The notes beneath the pieces are model-generated. The model saw nothing but the letters and a program-made list of their open reading frames with translations, was not told the origin of the DNA and searched no databases. From the NCBI GenBank assembly GCA_009746045.1, contig RPFO01000034.1:1658146-1722145 (forward strand): DNA of 64,000 bases, read 5' to 3'. Below are positions 1 through 22,600 of the stretch, one piece after another; position 1 is the first letter of the stretch, and the number at the start of each line of letters is the position of its first letter. The translations under genes were made by a program, and so were the position numbers. Origin of the DNA: Mesostigma viride (Eukaryota; Streptophyta; Mesostigmatophyceae; Mesostigmatales; Mesostigmataceae).

Positions 1-115
1 GGTAATGGTAATGGTAATGGTAATGGTAATGGTAATGGTAATGGTAATGGTAATGGTAATAGTAATAGTAATAGTGATAGTAATAGTGATAGTAATAGTA
101 ATATTGATCGTGATA
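1..115. repeat. GGTAAT hexamer microsatellite
   Basis: About ten perfect GGTAAT units open the window and decay into AGTAAT and AGTGAT variants by about position 115. The array is cut by the window edge, so its full length is unknown. Confidence 0.95.
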
Positions 116-764
116 ATGGTAGGTGCATGGGCTGAAGATGTGCATGGCGGATTTGGACGATTACGGTAAGGATAACTATCTCGCCTGTGAAAGTTTTCTG
201 TCCACCGTCGAACAAGGCTTCTTTCCAAACACGTGCACCTGCATTAGTAAAGCTGGCTGCGGATCGGCTCCTCCAACCTAGGTTGGTGACCCCTCGCACT
301 ATTGCATGCCGGGGTGCCCCTCCATGCAGAACCAAGGTACGCGCCACTTTTCATTCTTTTCGATGCCCTGTTCTTGAGGTAAGAACCGAGAATGGCCTAG
401 TTATAGAACATAAGTTAGATAACCGATAATCTCCGAATTACCCCCAAAACGAGGCTTACGGAACCAAGGATCGGCTTAGATCTTCTCTTTGGGACCCATT
501 CTGCCACACGCGATACCCCCTCGCGGCTGCCCCCGTCCTCCCCCCCCCCCCCTCCCCCCCTCCCTTCCCAACCCCCCTGCCCCAATCCTTCCCTTCTCAG
601 AATGCCCTCAGAAAGCCCTTTCATATTCTCCTGCGTTCCTGATTCTAATCCCGACATCCCCATGTCCCACCTCTCCTATCACAGTGTTGCTACCCCGCCC
701 CCTGCCCCCTACATGTTCCTGCCTCACTCCACCTTCCTGCGTCCCTTGCCCTTCTCCCGTTCTC
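116..764. other. No gene recognised; becomes pyrimidine-rich
   Basis: No exon could be supported here. A short open stretch ends in a good donor near 155 (ttacg then gtaag) and could be an upstream exon of the M3 peptidase gene, but I could not match it to the family. From about 530 the + strand becomes C-rich and leads into the minisatellite. Confidence 0.5.
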
Positions 765-3700
765 CCCTTCTTCCCTTCTCCCCTTCTCCCCTTCTCCCCT
801 TCTCCCCTTCTCCCCTTCTCCCCTTCTCCCCTTCTCCCCTTCTCCCCTTCTCCCCTTCTCCCCTTCTCCCCTTCTCCCCTTCTCCCCTTCTCCCCTTCTC
901 CCCTTCTCCCCTTCTCCCCTTCTCCCCTTCTCCCCTTCTCCCCTTCTCCCCTTCTCCCCTTCTCCCCTTCTCCCCATCTCCCCTTCTCCCCTTCTCCCCT
1001 TCTCCCCTTCTCCCCTTCTCCCCTTCTCCCCTTCTCCCCTTCTCCCCTTCTCCCCTTCTCCCCTTCTCCCCTTCTCCCCTTCTCCCCTTCTCCCTTCTCC
1101 CCTTCTCCCCTTCTCCCCTTCTCCCCTTCTCCCCTTCTCCCCTCTCCCCTTCTCCCCTTCTCCCCTTCTCCCCTTCTCCCCTTCTCCCCTTCTCCCCTTC
1201 TCCCCTTCTCCCCTTCTCCCCTTCTCCCCTTCTCCCCTTCTCCCCTTCTCCCCTTCTCCCCTTCTCCCTTCTCCCCTTCTCCCCTTCTCCCCTTCTCCCC
1301 TTCTCCCCTTCTCCCCTTCTCCCCTTCTCCCCTTCCCCCTTCCCCCCTTCCCCCTTCCCCCTTCTCCCCTTCTCCCCTTCTCCCCTGCTCCCCTGCTCCC
1401 CTGCTCCCCTGCTCCCCTGCTCCTCTGCTCCCCTGCTCCCCTTCTCCCCTTCTCCCCTTCTCCCTTCTCCCCTTCTCCCCTTCTCCCCTTCTCCCCTTCT
1501 CCCCTTCTCCCCTTCTCCCCTTCTCCCCTTCTCCCCTTCTCCCCTTCTCCCCTTCTCCCCTTCTCCCCTTCTCCCCTTCTCCCCTTCTCCCCTTCTCCCC
1601 TTCTCCCCTTCTCCCCTTCTCCCCTTCTCCCCTTCTCCCCTTCTCCCCTTCTCCCCTTCTCCCCTTCTCCCTTCCCCCCTTCCCCCTTCCCCCCTTCCCC
1701 TTCTCCCCTTCTCCCCTTCTCCCCTGCTCCCCTGCTCCCCTGCTCCCCTGCTCCCCTGCTCCTCTGCTCCCCTGCTCCCCTTCTCCCCTTCTCCCCTTCT
1801 CCCCTTCTCCCCTTCTCCCCTTCTCCCCTTCTCCCCTTCTCCCCTTCTCCCCTTCTCCCCTTCTCCCCTTCTCCCTTCTCCCCTTCTCCCCTTCTCCCCT
1901 TCTCCCCTTCTCCCCTTCTCCCCTTCTCCCCTTCTCCCCTTCTCCCCTTCTCCCCTTCTCCCCTTCTCCCCTCTCCCCTTCTCCCCTTCTCCCCTTCTCC
2001 CCTTCTCCCCTTCTCCCTTCTCCCCTTCTCCCCTTCTCCCCTCTCCCCTTCTCCCCTTCTCCCCTTCTCCCCTTCTCCCCTTCTCCCCTTCTCCCCTTCT
2101 CCCCTTCTCCCCTTCTCCCCTTCTCCCCTTCTCCCCTTCTCCCCTTCTCCCCTTCTCCCCTTCTCCCCTTCTCCCCTTCTCCCCTTCTCCCCTTCTCCCC
2201 TTCTCCCCTTCTCCCCTTCTCCCCTTCTCCCCTTCTCCCCTTCTCCCCTTCTCCCTTCTCCCCTTCTCCCCTTCTCCCCTTCTCCCCTTCTCCCCTTCTC
2301 CCCTTCTCCCCTTCTCCCCTTCTCCCCTTCTCCCCTTCTCCCCTTCTCCCCTTCTCCCCTTCTCCCCTTCTCCCCTTCTCCCCTTCTCCCCTTCTCCCCT
2401 TCTCCCCTTCTCCCCTTCTCCCCTTCTCCCCTTCTCCCCTTCTCCCCTTCTCCCCTTCTCCCCTTCTCCCCTTCTCCCCTTCTCCCCTTCTCCCCTTCTC
2501 CCCTTCTCCCCTTCTCCCCTTCTCCCCTTCTCCCCTTCTCCCCTTCTCCCCTTCTCCCCTTCTCCCCTTCTCCCCTTCTCCCTTCTCCCCTTCCCCCTTC
2601 CCCCTTCTCCCCTTCTCCCCTTCTCCCCTTCTCCCCTTCTCCCCTTCTCCCCTTCTCCCCTTCTCCCCTTCTCCCCTTCTCCCCTTCTCCCCTTCTCCCC
2701 TTCACCCCTTCACCCCTTCTCCCCTTCTCCCCTTCTCCCCTTCTCCCCTTCTCCCCTTCTCCCCTTCTCCCCTTCTCCCCTTCTCCCCTTCTCCCCTTCT
2801 CCCCTTCTCCCCTTCTCCCCTTCTCCCCTTCCCCCTTCTCCCCTTCCCCCTTCTCCCCTTCTCCCCTTCTCCCCTTCTCCCCTTCTCCCCTTCTCCCCTT
2901 CTCCCCTTCTCCCCTTCTCCCCTTCTCCCCTTCTCCCCTTCTCCCCTTCTCCCCTTCTCCCCTTCTCCCCTTCTCCCCTTCTCCCCTTCTCCCCTTCTCC
3001 CCTTCTCCCCTTCTCCCCTTCCCCCTTCCCCCTTCCCCCTTCCCCCTTCTCCCCTTCTCCCCTTCTCCCCTGCTCCCCTGCTCCCCTGCTCCCCTGCTCC
3101 CCTGCTCCTCTCCCTTGCTCCCCTTCTCCCCTTCTCCCCTTCTCCCCTTCTCCCCTTCTCCCCTTCTCCCCTTCTCCCCTTCTCCCCTTCTCCCCTTCTC
3201 CCCTTCTCCCCTTCTCCCTTCTCCCCTTCTCCCCTTCTCCCCTTCTCCCCTTCTCCCCTTCTCCCTTCTCCCCTTCTCCCCTTCTCCCCTTCTCCCCTTC
3301 TCCCCTTCTCCCCTTCTCCCCTTCTCCCCTTCTCCCCTTCTCCCCTTCTCCCCTTCTCCCCTTCTCCCCTTCTCCCCTTCTCCCCTTCTCCCCTTCTCCC
3401 CTTCTCCCCTTCTCCCCTTCTCCCTTCTCCCCTTCTCCCCTTCTCCCTTCTCCCCTTCTCCCCTTCTCCCCTTCTCCCCTTCTCCCCTTCTCCCCTTCTC
3501 CCCTTCTCCCCTTCTCCCCTTCTCCCCTTCTCCCCTTCTCCCCTTCTCCCCTTCTCCCCTTCTCCCCTTCTCCCCTTCTCCCCTTCTCCCCTTCTCCCCT
3601 TCTCCCCTTCTCCCCTTCTCCCCTTCTCCCCTTCTCCCCTTCTCCCCTTCTCCCCTTCTCCCCTTCTCCCCTTCTCCCCTTCTCCCCTTCTCCCCTTCTC

Positions 3701-4850
3701 CCCTTCTCCCTTCTCCCCTTCTCCCCTTCTCCCCTTCTCCCCTTCTCCCCTTCTCCCCTTCTCCCCTTCTCCCCTTCTCCCCTTCCCCTTCTCCCCTTCT
3801 CCCCTTCTCCCCTTCTCCCCTTCTCCCCTTCTCCCCTTCTCCCCTTCTCCCCTTCTCCCCTTCTCCCCTTCTCCCCTTCTCCCCTTCTCCCCTTCTCCCC
3901 TTCTCCCCTTCTCCCCTTCTCCCCTTCTCCCCTTCTCCCCTTCTCCCCTTCTCCCCTTCTCCCCTTCTCCCCTTCTCCCCTCCCCTTCTCCCCTTCTCCC
4001 CTTCTCCCCTTCTCCCCTTCTCCCCTTCTCCCCTTCTCCCCTTCTCCCCTTCTCCCCTTCTCCCCTTCTCCCCTTCTCCCCTTCTCCCCTTCTCCCTTCT
4101 CCCTTCTCCCCTTCTCCCCTTCTCCCCTTCTCCCCTTCTCCCCTTCTCCCCTTCTCCCCTTCTCCCCTTCTCCCCTTCTCCCCTTCTCCCCTTCTCCCCT
4201 TCTCCCCTTCTCCCCTTCTCCCTTCTCCCCTTCTCCCCTTCTCCCCTTCTCCCTTCTCCCCTTCTCCCCTTCTCCCCTTCTCCCCTTCTCCCCTTCTCCC
4301 CTTCTCCCCTTCTCCCCTTCCCCCTTCTCCCCTTCTCCCCTTCTCCCCTTCTCCCCTTCTCCCCTTCTCCCCTTCTCCCCTTCTCCCCTTCTCCCCTTCT
4401 CCCCTTCTCCCCTTCTCCCCTTCTCCCCTTCTCCCCTTCTCCCCTTCTCCCCTTCTCCCCTTCTCCCTTCTCCCCTTCTCCCCTTCTCCCCTTCTCCCCT
4501 TCTCCCCTTCTCCCCTTCTCCCCTTCTCCCCTTCTCCCCTTCTCCCCTTCTCCCCTTCTCCCCTTCTCCCCTTCTCCCCTTCTCCCCTTCTCCCCTTCTC
4601 CCCTTCTCCCCTTCTCCCCTTCTCCCCTTCTCCCCTTCTCCCCTTCTCCCCTTCTCCCCTTCTCCCCTTCTCCCCTTCTCCCTTCTCCCCTTCTCCCCTT
4701 CTCCCCTTCTCCCCTTCTCCCCTTCTCCCCTTCTTCCCCTTCCCCCCTTCTCCCCTTCTCCCCTTCTCCCCTTCTCCCCTTCTCCCCTTCTCCCCTTCTC
4801 CCCTTCTCCCCTTCTCCCCTTCCCCCCTTCCCCCCTTCCCCCTTCCCCCT
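765..4850. repeat. 4.1 kb CCCCTTCT pyrimidine minisatellite
   Basis: About 4 kb of tandem 8-base CCCCTTCT units, interrupted by shortened units (CCCTTCT, CCCCTCT) and by three blocks of CCCCTGCT variants (about 1380-1440, 1723-1775, 3070-3112). The CCCCTGCT blocks and the CCCCCTT spacers beside them recur together, which indicates higher-order block duplication. The + strand is almost pure pyrimidine and the - strand is (GGGGAGAA)n. The array ends directly at the polypyrimidine tract and splice acceptor of the exon starting at 4876, so it is the 3' part of an intron. The very long open frames across it (S, P, L and F on +; G, E, R and K on -) are products of the repeat. Confidence 0.97.
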
Positions 4851-4875
4851 CCTTATCTCTCCCCCCCCCCTCCAG

Positions 4876-16620
<11,745 letters not shown>

Positions 16621-16827
16621 ATATAGCTCGTCTCAACTTGTACCATGGCCAGTGGTGATACAATCCCAACTCCCAGTTGTACCGCGCCCGCCCTGTGGCA
16701 CAGACCATGACTCTCGGTGTGAAGTGGCAAGGATGGATGTAATTGCAACCAAGTCTTCATGAGTGACTGGCCAGTGCATGAGTGGGGACAGCGCATGGCC
16801 AGGACTTGTACCGTGATGACATGCCAT

Positions 16828-16991
16828 GAATTGAATTGAATTGAATTGGAACATAACTCGGTTGGGAGTATATGTAGCACATATCCCCAAGAAGGGGCAT
16901 ATGGCTTTTAATACACTCTGGGCTACTTCCTGCAAAGGTAGGGTGTAAACTACACCTGCTCTGGGTGCACAAAGTGCACCTGCACCCCATA
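16828..16991 (-). mobile_element. 5'-truncated LINE 3' end
   Basis: Read on the - strand this is the 3' terminal segment of a LINE, ending in (AATTC)n. The same 3' UTR is seen at 18541-18844 and 23183-23616. It is flanked by TGACATGCCAT at 16817-16827 and 16992-17002. The terminal stem-loop is present in weakened form. Confidence 0.85.
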
Positions 16992-17002
16992 TGACATGCC
17001 AT

Positions 17003-18844
17003 TCACGTTTGGGCACCGAATCCGGCCGTGAATATCACAATCGCTTCGTCTCTCTAAGACGCACACGCTGATATTTATAATTTTCCGAAGCTATTACGCA
17101 ATATATGACGACCAAACGCTAGCTCGACGCAACGCAGCCTGGCGGCTGCGCTCGGCAACGAAAATACGTCTGCAGCTCCGGCTGCAGCTTCGCCCTCAGG
17201 AGGTCTGGAAGGCAGTGGTGACACTAGTCGCGCACTGGTGGTCGCCCAGATACCTCCCGGGCTTTCCTCGCCCTCTGCATCGCCTGACCCTAATTAAGCG
17301 CATGCAGTCGCCCAGGCGAACCTGGCTGGTCTGAGCGCGATTTTGACGTTGACAGGCGCTTTACCACCCTCGACGTCAACATGCCTGGCCTGTTCGACAT
17401 GCCACCCATCAAGATACTGGAGCTTGTGTTTTACGGGTCACACGCCTCACTGCTGGCCCTGTGCCAGCAACTCGAATTCAAAACCAACTTTTTCCGCAAC
17501 GGAGCTGACGGCCGGTTTTCCCTCTGCGCATCTGATCGACGTCCCTTCTTCGACCAACCTGGCCGGCTGGTCTCGCCCCCACCTTCAGCTCGCAGCTCTC
17601 TTTACCATCCTTAAAGGACCTCCTGCACCCCGCCCCCATTACCGAATCCACCTTCCTCCGCCACCTCCCAGACGCCCTCTCACAGCACGTGACGCCCCTT
17701 GCTGCAGATGTGGCAGCTGTGGGTCGCACGCTGGCTGCTGAGCTCCCCAACATCCCCACCGCCACCGCCACCGCCACCCTCGCCTCCACCCCCCCCCCCT
17801 CCGCCTCCACCGACTCCATCACCGCCCAGCTCCGCGACATCGACCAGCACCTTAAGGACAATGCAATCGCCATCGAGGTCCTGCAAAACACCGCAGGCCT
17901 CACCGCCCAGACGGTGAAGGACATTGCCGCCAAGCCAGCCCCTAGCTGCTGGCCTGGCCGGCGATGCTCCTCCCATCACGACCTGGGCGGACATGCTTAA
18001 GCAGCACACCACCTCCACCACCTCCGCTGTCGCAGCCCAGCTCCAGCGGCAGACGCTTGACCTCCGCGAGGAGGCCGAGCTCGCCAAGCGCAGCCTCAAC
18101 GTCATCGTCAAGAACTTCCACATGGAGGAAGGTGAGAATTCCGAGAAGCTTAAGCGTGCGTTTGAGAGAGAAATCCTTGGTCGCATGGGCCTTAATGATG
18201 AGATCGAGCTGGTCGCCCACCGCCTTCCCCGCGCGCGGGGTAAGGCAGGGGCGCCCCCGCTCCTTCTCACCTTTAAGAACCCGGCGGACAAGATTTCTTT
18301 TCTCAGACGCCGCAAGCGGCTCGAGAAGACTCACTTCACCCATGACGATGACTTGATCGACCCTGGCGCAGCAACAACGGCGACGGGAGCTATGGCCGAC
18401 CTACCTACAGCTCCGGCAGATCGACCAAGGCGGGCAGCCGGTGTACTGGAAGGGGGCGGCTATCTACGTCGGCCACAAGCCCTGGCATGCGACCCCCGCG
18501 GCCCCAGCGACTCCAGACGCCAGATGATGCCTAGCTTTATTTAGTTATACGCTGTGCCCATGCAGAGAGCTGCTCTCTGCTGAGATGCCACGCTCTAGCT
18601 TTTGTATAGCTATGATGATCTTCCCCCCCATATGACAGGCTCCCCCTTATAGCTGGGCATGGCTTGGTAGATCATGGGGATGCAGGTGCCCTGGTGCACC
18701 TAGAGCAAGTGTCGTTTACATTCCCACCCTTGCAGGAAGTAGCTTAGAATGTATTATAGGCCATATGCCCCTTCTCTGGGCTATCTGCTACATATACTCC
18801 CAAAGGAGTTATGTTCCTAATTAATTAATTAATTAATTAATTAA
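17003..18844 (+). mobile_element. LINE carrying ORF1 but no ORF2
   Basis: The element runs from a 5' leader through a broken L1-like ORF1 directly into a LINE 3' UTR, a terminal stem-loop (ACTCC-caaa-GGAGT) and a TTAA simple-repeat tail. No reverse transcriptase or endonuclease sequence lies between ORF1 and the 3' UTR, which are only ~25 bases apart. The related copy at 23183-23616 has extra sequence upstream of the shared 3' UTR, which supports an internal deletion here. Flanking duplication: TGACATGCCAT (16992-17002 and 18845-18855). Confidence 0.82.
17343..18540 (+). pseudogene. LINE ORF1-like protein, frameshifted
   Basis: Resembles L1-type ORF1 RNA-binding proteins. A coiled-coil-like stretch (about 17810-17930, heptads around AQLRDIDQHLKDNAIAIEVL) is followed by an RRM-like domain (about 18080-18350) with SLNVIVKNFHMEEGEN, an AHRL motif and PPLLLTFKNPADK. 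The C-terminal part (DDL.PAQQQRRRELWPTYLQ and GAAIYVGHKPW) is only readable after a frame change near 18355. Further frame changes near 17520 and 17935 join the upstream segments. It is therefore a dead copy. Start and total length are uncertain. Confidence 0.8.
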
Positions 18845-18987
18845 TGACATGCCATGGATCCATCTAATGCTGCGCTAGGTGCTGGCGCAGTGCTATGTTA
18901 TATAGAGTGCAATTAATATACTACTATAATAATAATAATCACGAATGCAATCTAGATGGACCATGCCTGAAATGCGTTGCCGGCTAT

Positions 18988-19300
18988 ATGCATACCATGG
19001 TCCGGAATCTCCTGATTTGATCTGGCCTGCCGGGCTGTCTGCTTCATACTTCCATTGATACGGCCCATCCACACATAAAAAACTCAGGCCGCTCTGGGAG
19101 AGGCCTTTGTATTCTCCCAATGCGGCGCATGCACCTCGATCTAAATTAATGTGTTCCAATATTCCTATCTAGCTGTGGGCTCTGGACCATGGTTGGGCAG
19201 CCTTACTGCATCCGCCACGCTTTTGCTGTGCCGAAGCTTTATTGCACCCACAGTTGTGCCCGCACCATGATATGCGGAGAGAGCGCTCTGTGCAGCCATG
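18988..19300. repeat. Dispersed repeat plus LINE 3' UTR fragment
   Basis: 18988-19070 is a diverged copy of the family seen at 45987-46075 and 47327-47520 (core ACCATGGTCCGGA, then CTGGCCTG and TTGATA). 19085-19300 matches the upstream half of the LINE 3' UTR at 23220-23400 (gggagaggccttt, ctctggaccatgg). No intact element. Confidence 0.7.
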
Positions 19301-19550
19301 CCCACTTATGGCAGTGAGAGAAGCTAAGGCGCCCTCCCTCTTTCTAATTGTGTACAGGGGTTGAAGGTTCCTTTATTGACGTACCCACGTGACGCAGGCC
19401 GCTACGTGACAATTAATATTGATTATAATTATAATCCACACATGCATGGATGGACCGCGCCTGCGAATAAAGTGATACAACTGGTCTACAAATAGAAAAT
19501 AGTGCTACTGATGAAATGAAAACACCCACTCACTACGTTGCAGAGGCGCA

Positions 19551-19655
19551 TGCCTGGTGATTCCTGGCCTAGTGATTCAACCTGGTGATTCCTGGCCTAG
19601 TGATTCAACCTGGTGATTCAGCAACCTGGTGATTCAGCCACCTGGTGATTCATGG
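19551..19655. repeat. CCTGGTGATTCA minisatellite
   Basis: Seven to eight copies of a 12-14-base unit CCTGGTGATTCA and its variant CCTAGTGATTCA, immediately downstream of the channel A gene. Confidence 0.9.
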
Positions 19656-19698
19656 CCTGGATTGTTACACACTGCCTCCTGTGCCCAGACATGCCGAC

Positions 19699-22600
19699 CT
19701 AACTCTTGAATACAATGGTGAACACAACGGCATACAATGCGGGAAAGGCAAAAAAGCATACCCAGTCCATCTTGGCCAGTGCATCCTCGTCCCCACAGCG
19801 CACATCCTTCCACCACCTCTTGGTGGCACCAGCCAAGTGGACAATTTTCTGTCTCAGCCATGACCGACCGGCACTGCACCCACACCCACAAGAAGAGTCG
19901 GCAAGCAGATGACTCAAATGGGGGCCAGCGCCCCCATGGCCGACCGTGATGCCATTTAGTGCAACCTCATTGCAAGCGATGCCACGTAGTGTCTCCTCGT
20001 GGCTGGCAGTGCTGGCGGTGGACCCCATCGGACCACCCCCACTCATCTCACCATCATGCAGCCCTCGGTTGACATCTGCCACATGGTCTCCTGCCACTGC
20101 CTCGCCATCATGGCCCAGGGGCCCATTGCCGGGATGGCTGCTGTCACTACTAGGCCCCTCCTGGGAACATCGCCACGCATCCAACGCCGGCGCATTACTA
20201 TGCTGCGTCACTACTGACGTCCCAGTACCAGCCGGAGGGCGTGACAACGTGCCGGCAAAGCGCGCGGCTGCTGCCTGCATGCGGATGCCCGCTTGTGCGG
20301 CCCCAACGGTGGCGCGCAGGCTCGCGTGCTGCCGCCTCTTCTTCACGTCGTCTCGCTGCAGCCAGTACAAGAACAGGCTCTCAAAGCCGGCTAGCGCCAC
20401 GAACGACTCGGACATAATGATGAACACCTGGCGGCCGCACCAAGCAGAACATTGCGCATATTTGCCGTTTACGAAGCAATTCAAGCAAATGGTGGGCATG
20501 GCGTGAATGCATGGGATGGGAGTCAGCAAGGTGGAAAGTATAGCGAAAGTTACTATTACGAGGTGCACGCCGTGGTCTGAATACCCCCATGGAATACCCC
20601 CATGGGATGGATGACTTGTGAGTGCTACTGAACGCTTTACTGTCACTGTGCGATTGCATGCAATCTACTACTGGCCATCCAAAAAATGCATGCAAACTAC
20701 TCCTACTGGCCATGTTAAACTATGGAACTCCTTACATGCAGGTTACACACCACAGCCACAATGAAGTTGGGGCCCTTGAGTGAGACAATTGATCGGCAAA
20801 CTGTGTATTTGAGGGCTACACACGCCAAAAAGAGACAGTTGCACTGCCATGTCTACATCACATGCGCGCTTGATGATGCACATGCACTTTACATGCGCGC
20901 CATCAGTGATGCGATTTGATTAGATAAGCGTGCTATTACTAGTGCGATTGACTAGATATACATCAGCACTATCAGTGTTGCACGTTCTCTGTCTTGCACA
21001 ACACGCTTTCATTGGCTGCACCATGGATCGCTCACCTGCAGGGAGGTGATGTAGGTGGACGACGGAAGGCCCGTGTTGGCGACAAACTGGAGCGCCACCA
21101 GGGTGAGGAACAGCGTCAGCAGGGTGCCCACGCGGGTGGCCACGTCTTGCGGGGAGATGAGGAACACACCGCAGGACATGAGCACGAGGAGCACCATCGG
21201 CACGATGATGCTGAACACGTAGAAGGAGGAGTTGCGATCGACGACAAGCTGGATGACAAACGAGTTGTTGACAAGTGTCAAGGACCCTGTAGCATTGTCG
21301 AGGAGCGGTGCTGTCACATTGTCGACCGAGTTGCCTACAGTGCTGCCCGAAGAAGCGTAGCTAACCCCTGATGGGGCAACCCCAACGCCGGGTCCGCTGG
21401 CCGACTTTGGTCCGGATGCACCTTGGCTCGCTGCTGCCCCGCGGCCGGCAGGTCCGGCACCTTGGTTCGCGGCTCCTCTGCCCGCTGTTCCTGCGCCTGG
21501 CAGGTCTGCTGCCAGGGCGCTGCCACTCGGTGCTCCCGCGCTGCCATGGGGGCCTGCTGACCGCGCTCCCTCCCCCCCAGGGAATTCCTTAGCCCCTGCA
21601 GACGCGGACCCCAGTGGCTTCTCAACGCTGGCGACGTTGGATCCCAGCACAGGGAACGGTGCCGGGTCATCCGGGTGCATGCCCTCGGCTTGTCGCAGCA
21701 CGTCCGAGGCCGAGAAGTGGTAGGCGATGATGGCCGGGTAGCCCACGACGCGCCACCCGCTGACATCGTCCCCTGGGGCGGTGTCCCTGGGACCGCCCCC
21801 CGCAACCCTGGCGGTGGTTCCACTGGGTGTGAACTCGGCGTTGCAGATGCCATACTGAGCAAGCGAGCGTTGACACGCACACCATGTATGCATACACAGC
21901 GAGGACAGGGCGACATGCCGACATCAGACACCATGCTAGAGATGAATGCAAACAATCCATGTGAGGCTTGCGGACAAGGGACATGCTTACACTCATGGCA
22001 TAGTTCACGGCCCCAAGATCGCGTCACCACATGCCTTGATTAATTCATGATAGGTCAACATCAGGGGTAGGAGATATGCGTCACTGCATGGCCATTCCCT
22101 CATCCTCTCACCAAGTTAATGCTAGAGCACATGGTCAAGTACCACTATCAAACAAGCGTTCCAGCAGAAGTGGATGGCACGGCAGTCTGGTCGATTGGTA
22201 GGTAGCGGGTTGGATGATGCGGAAAGACTATCATTGCCATCACTGTATTGCTCCTTATACAAGCCAAACGAGGTTCGTGTTTCATGATTCATTTTCAATT
22301 ATCGAACTATCTGCTATCTTGATCCACGATCCACGATTCACGATTTGTTTTTGTTTGCAGTTGATCATTGCAGTTGATCATTTTGTTTGCAAAGTTGATC
22401 ATTGACGCAATGAGTTTGTGATACAAACAAACGATGGAGACTTGGGAGCACAAGGTGAATGACTCTTTATAGGGGGGCACCACCATAAAGGGGGGCGGGG
22501 GGCACCACCATAAAGGGGGGATACAAGGGTTATAGGGGGGAGGGCACTGCAGAAACATGACAAGGGCCATCCAGGAGAACTACGGCTTTGCAAGGGTTGG

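Noticed and set aside
120-165. Upstream exon of the M3 peptidase ending in gtaag
   Set aside because: Too short and without family similarity; kept only as a possibility in the region note.
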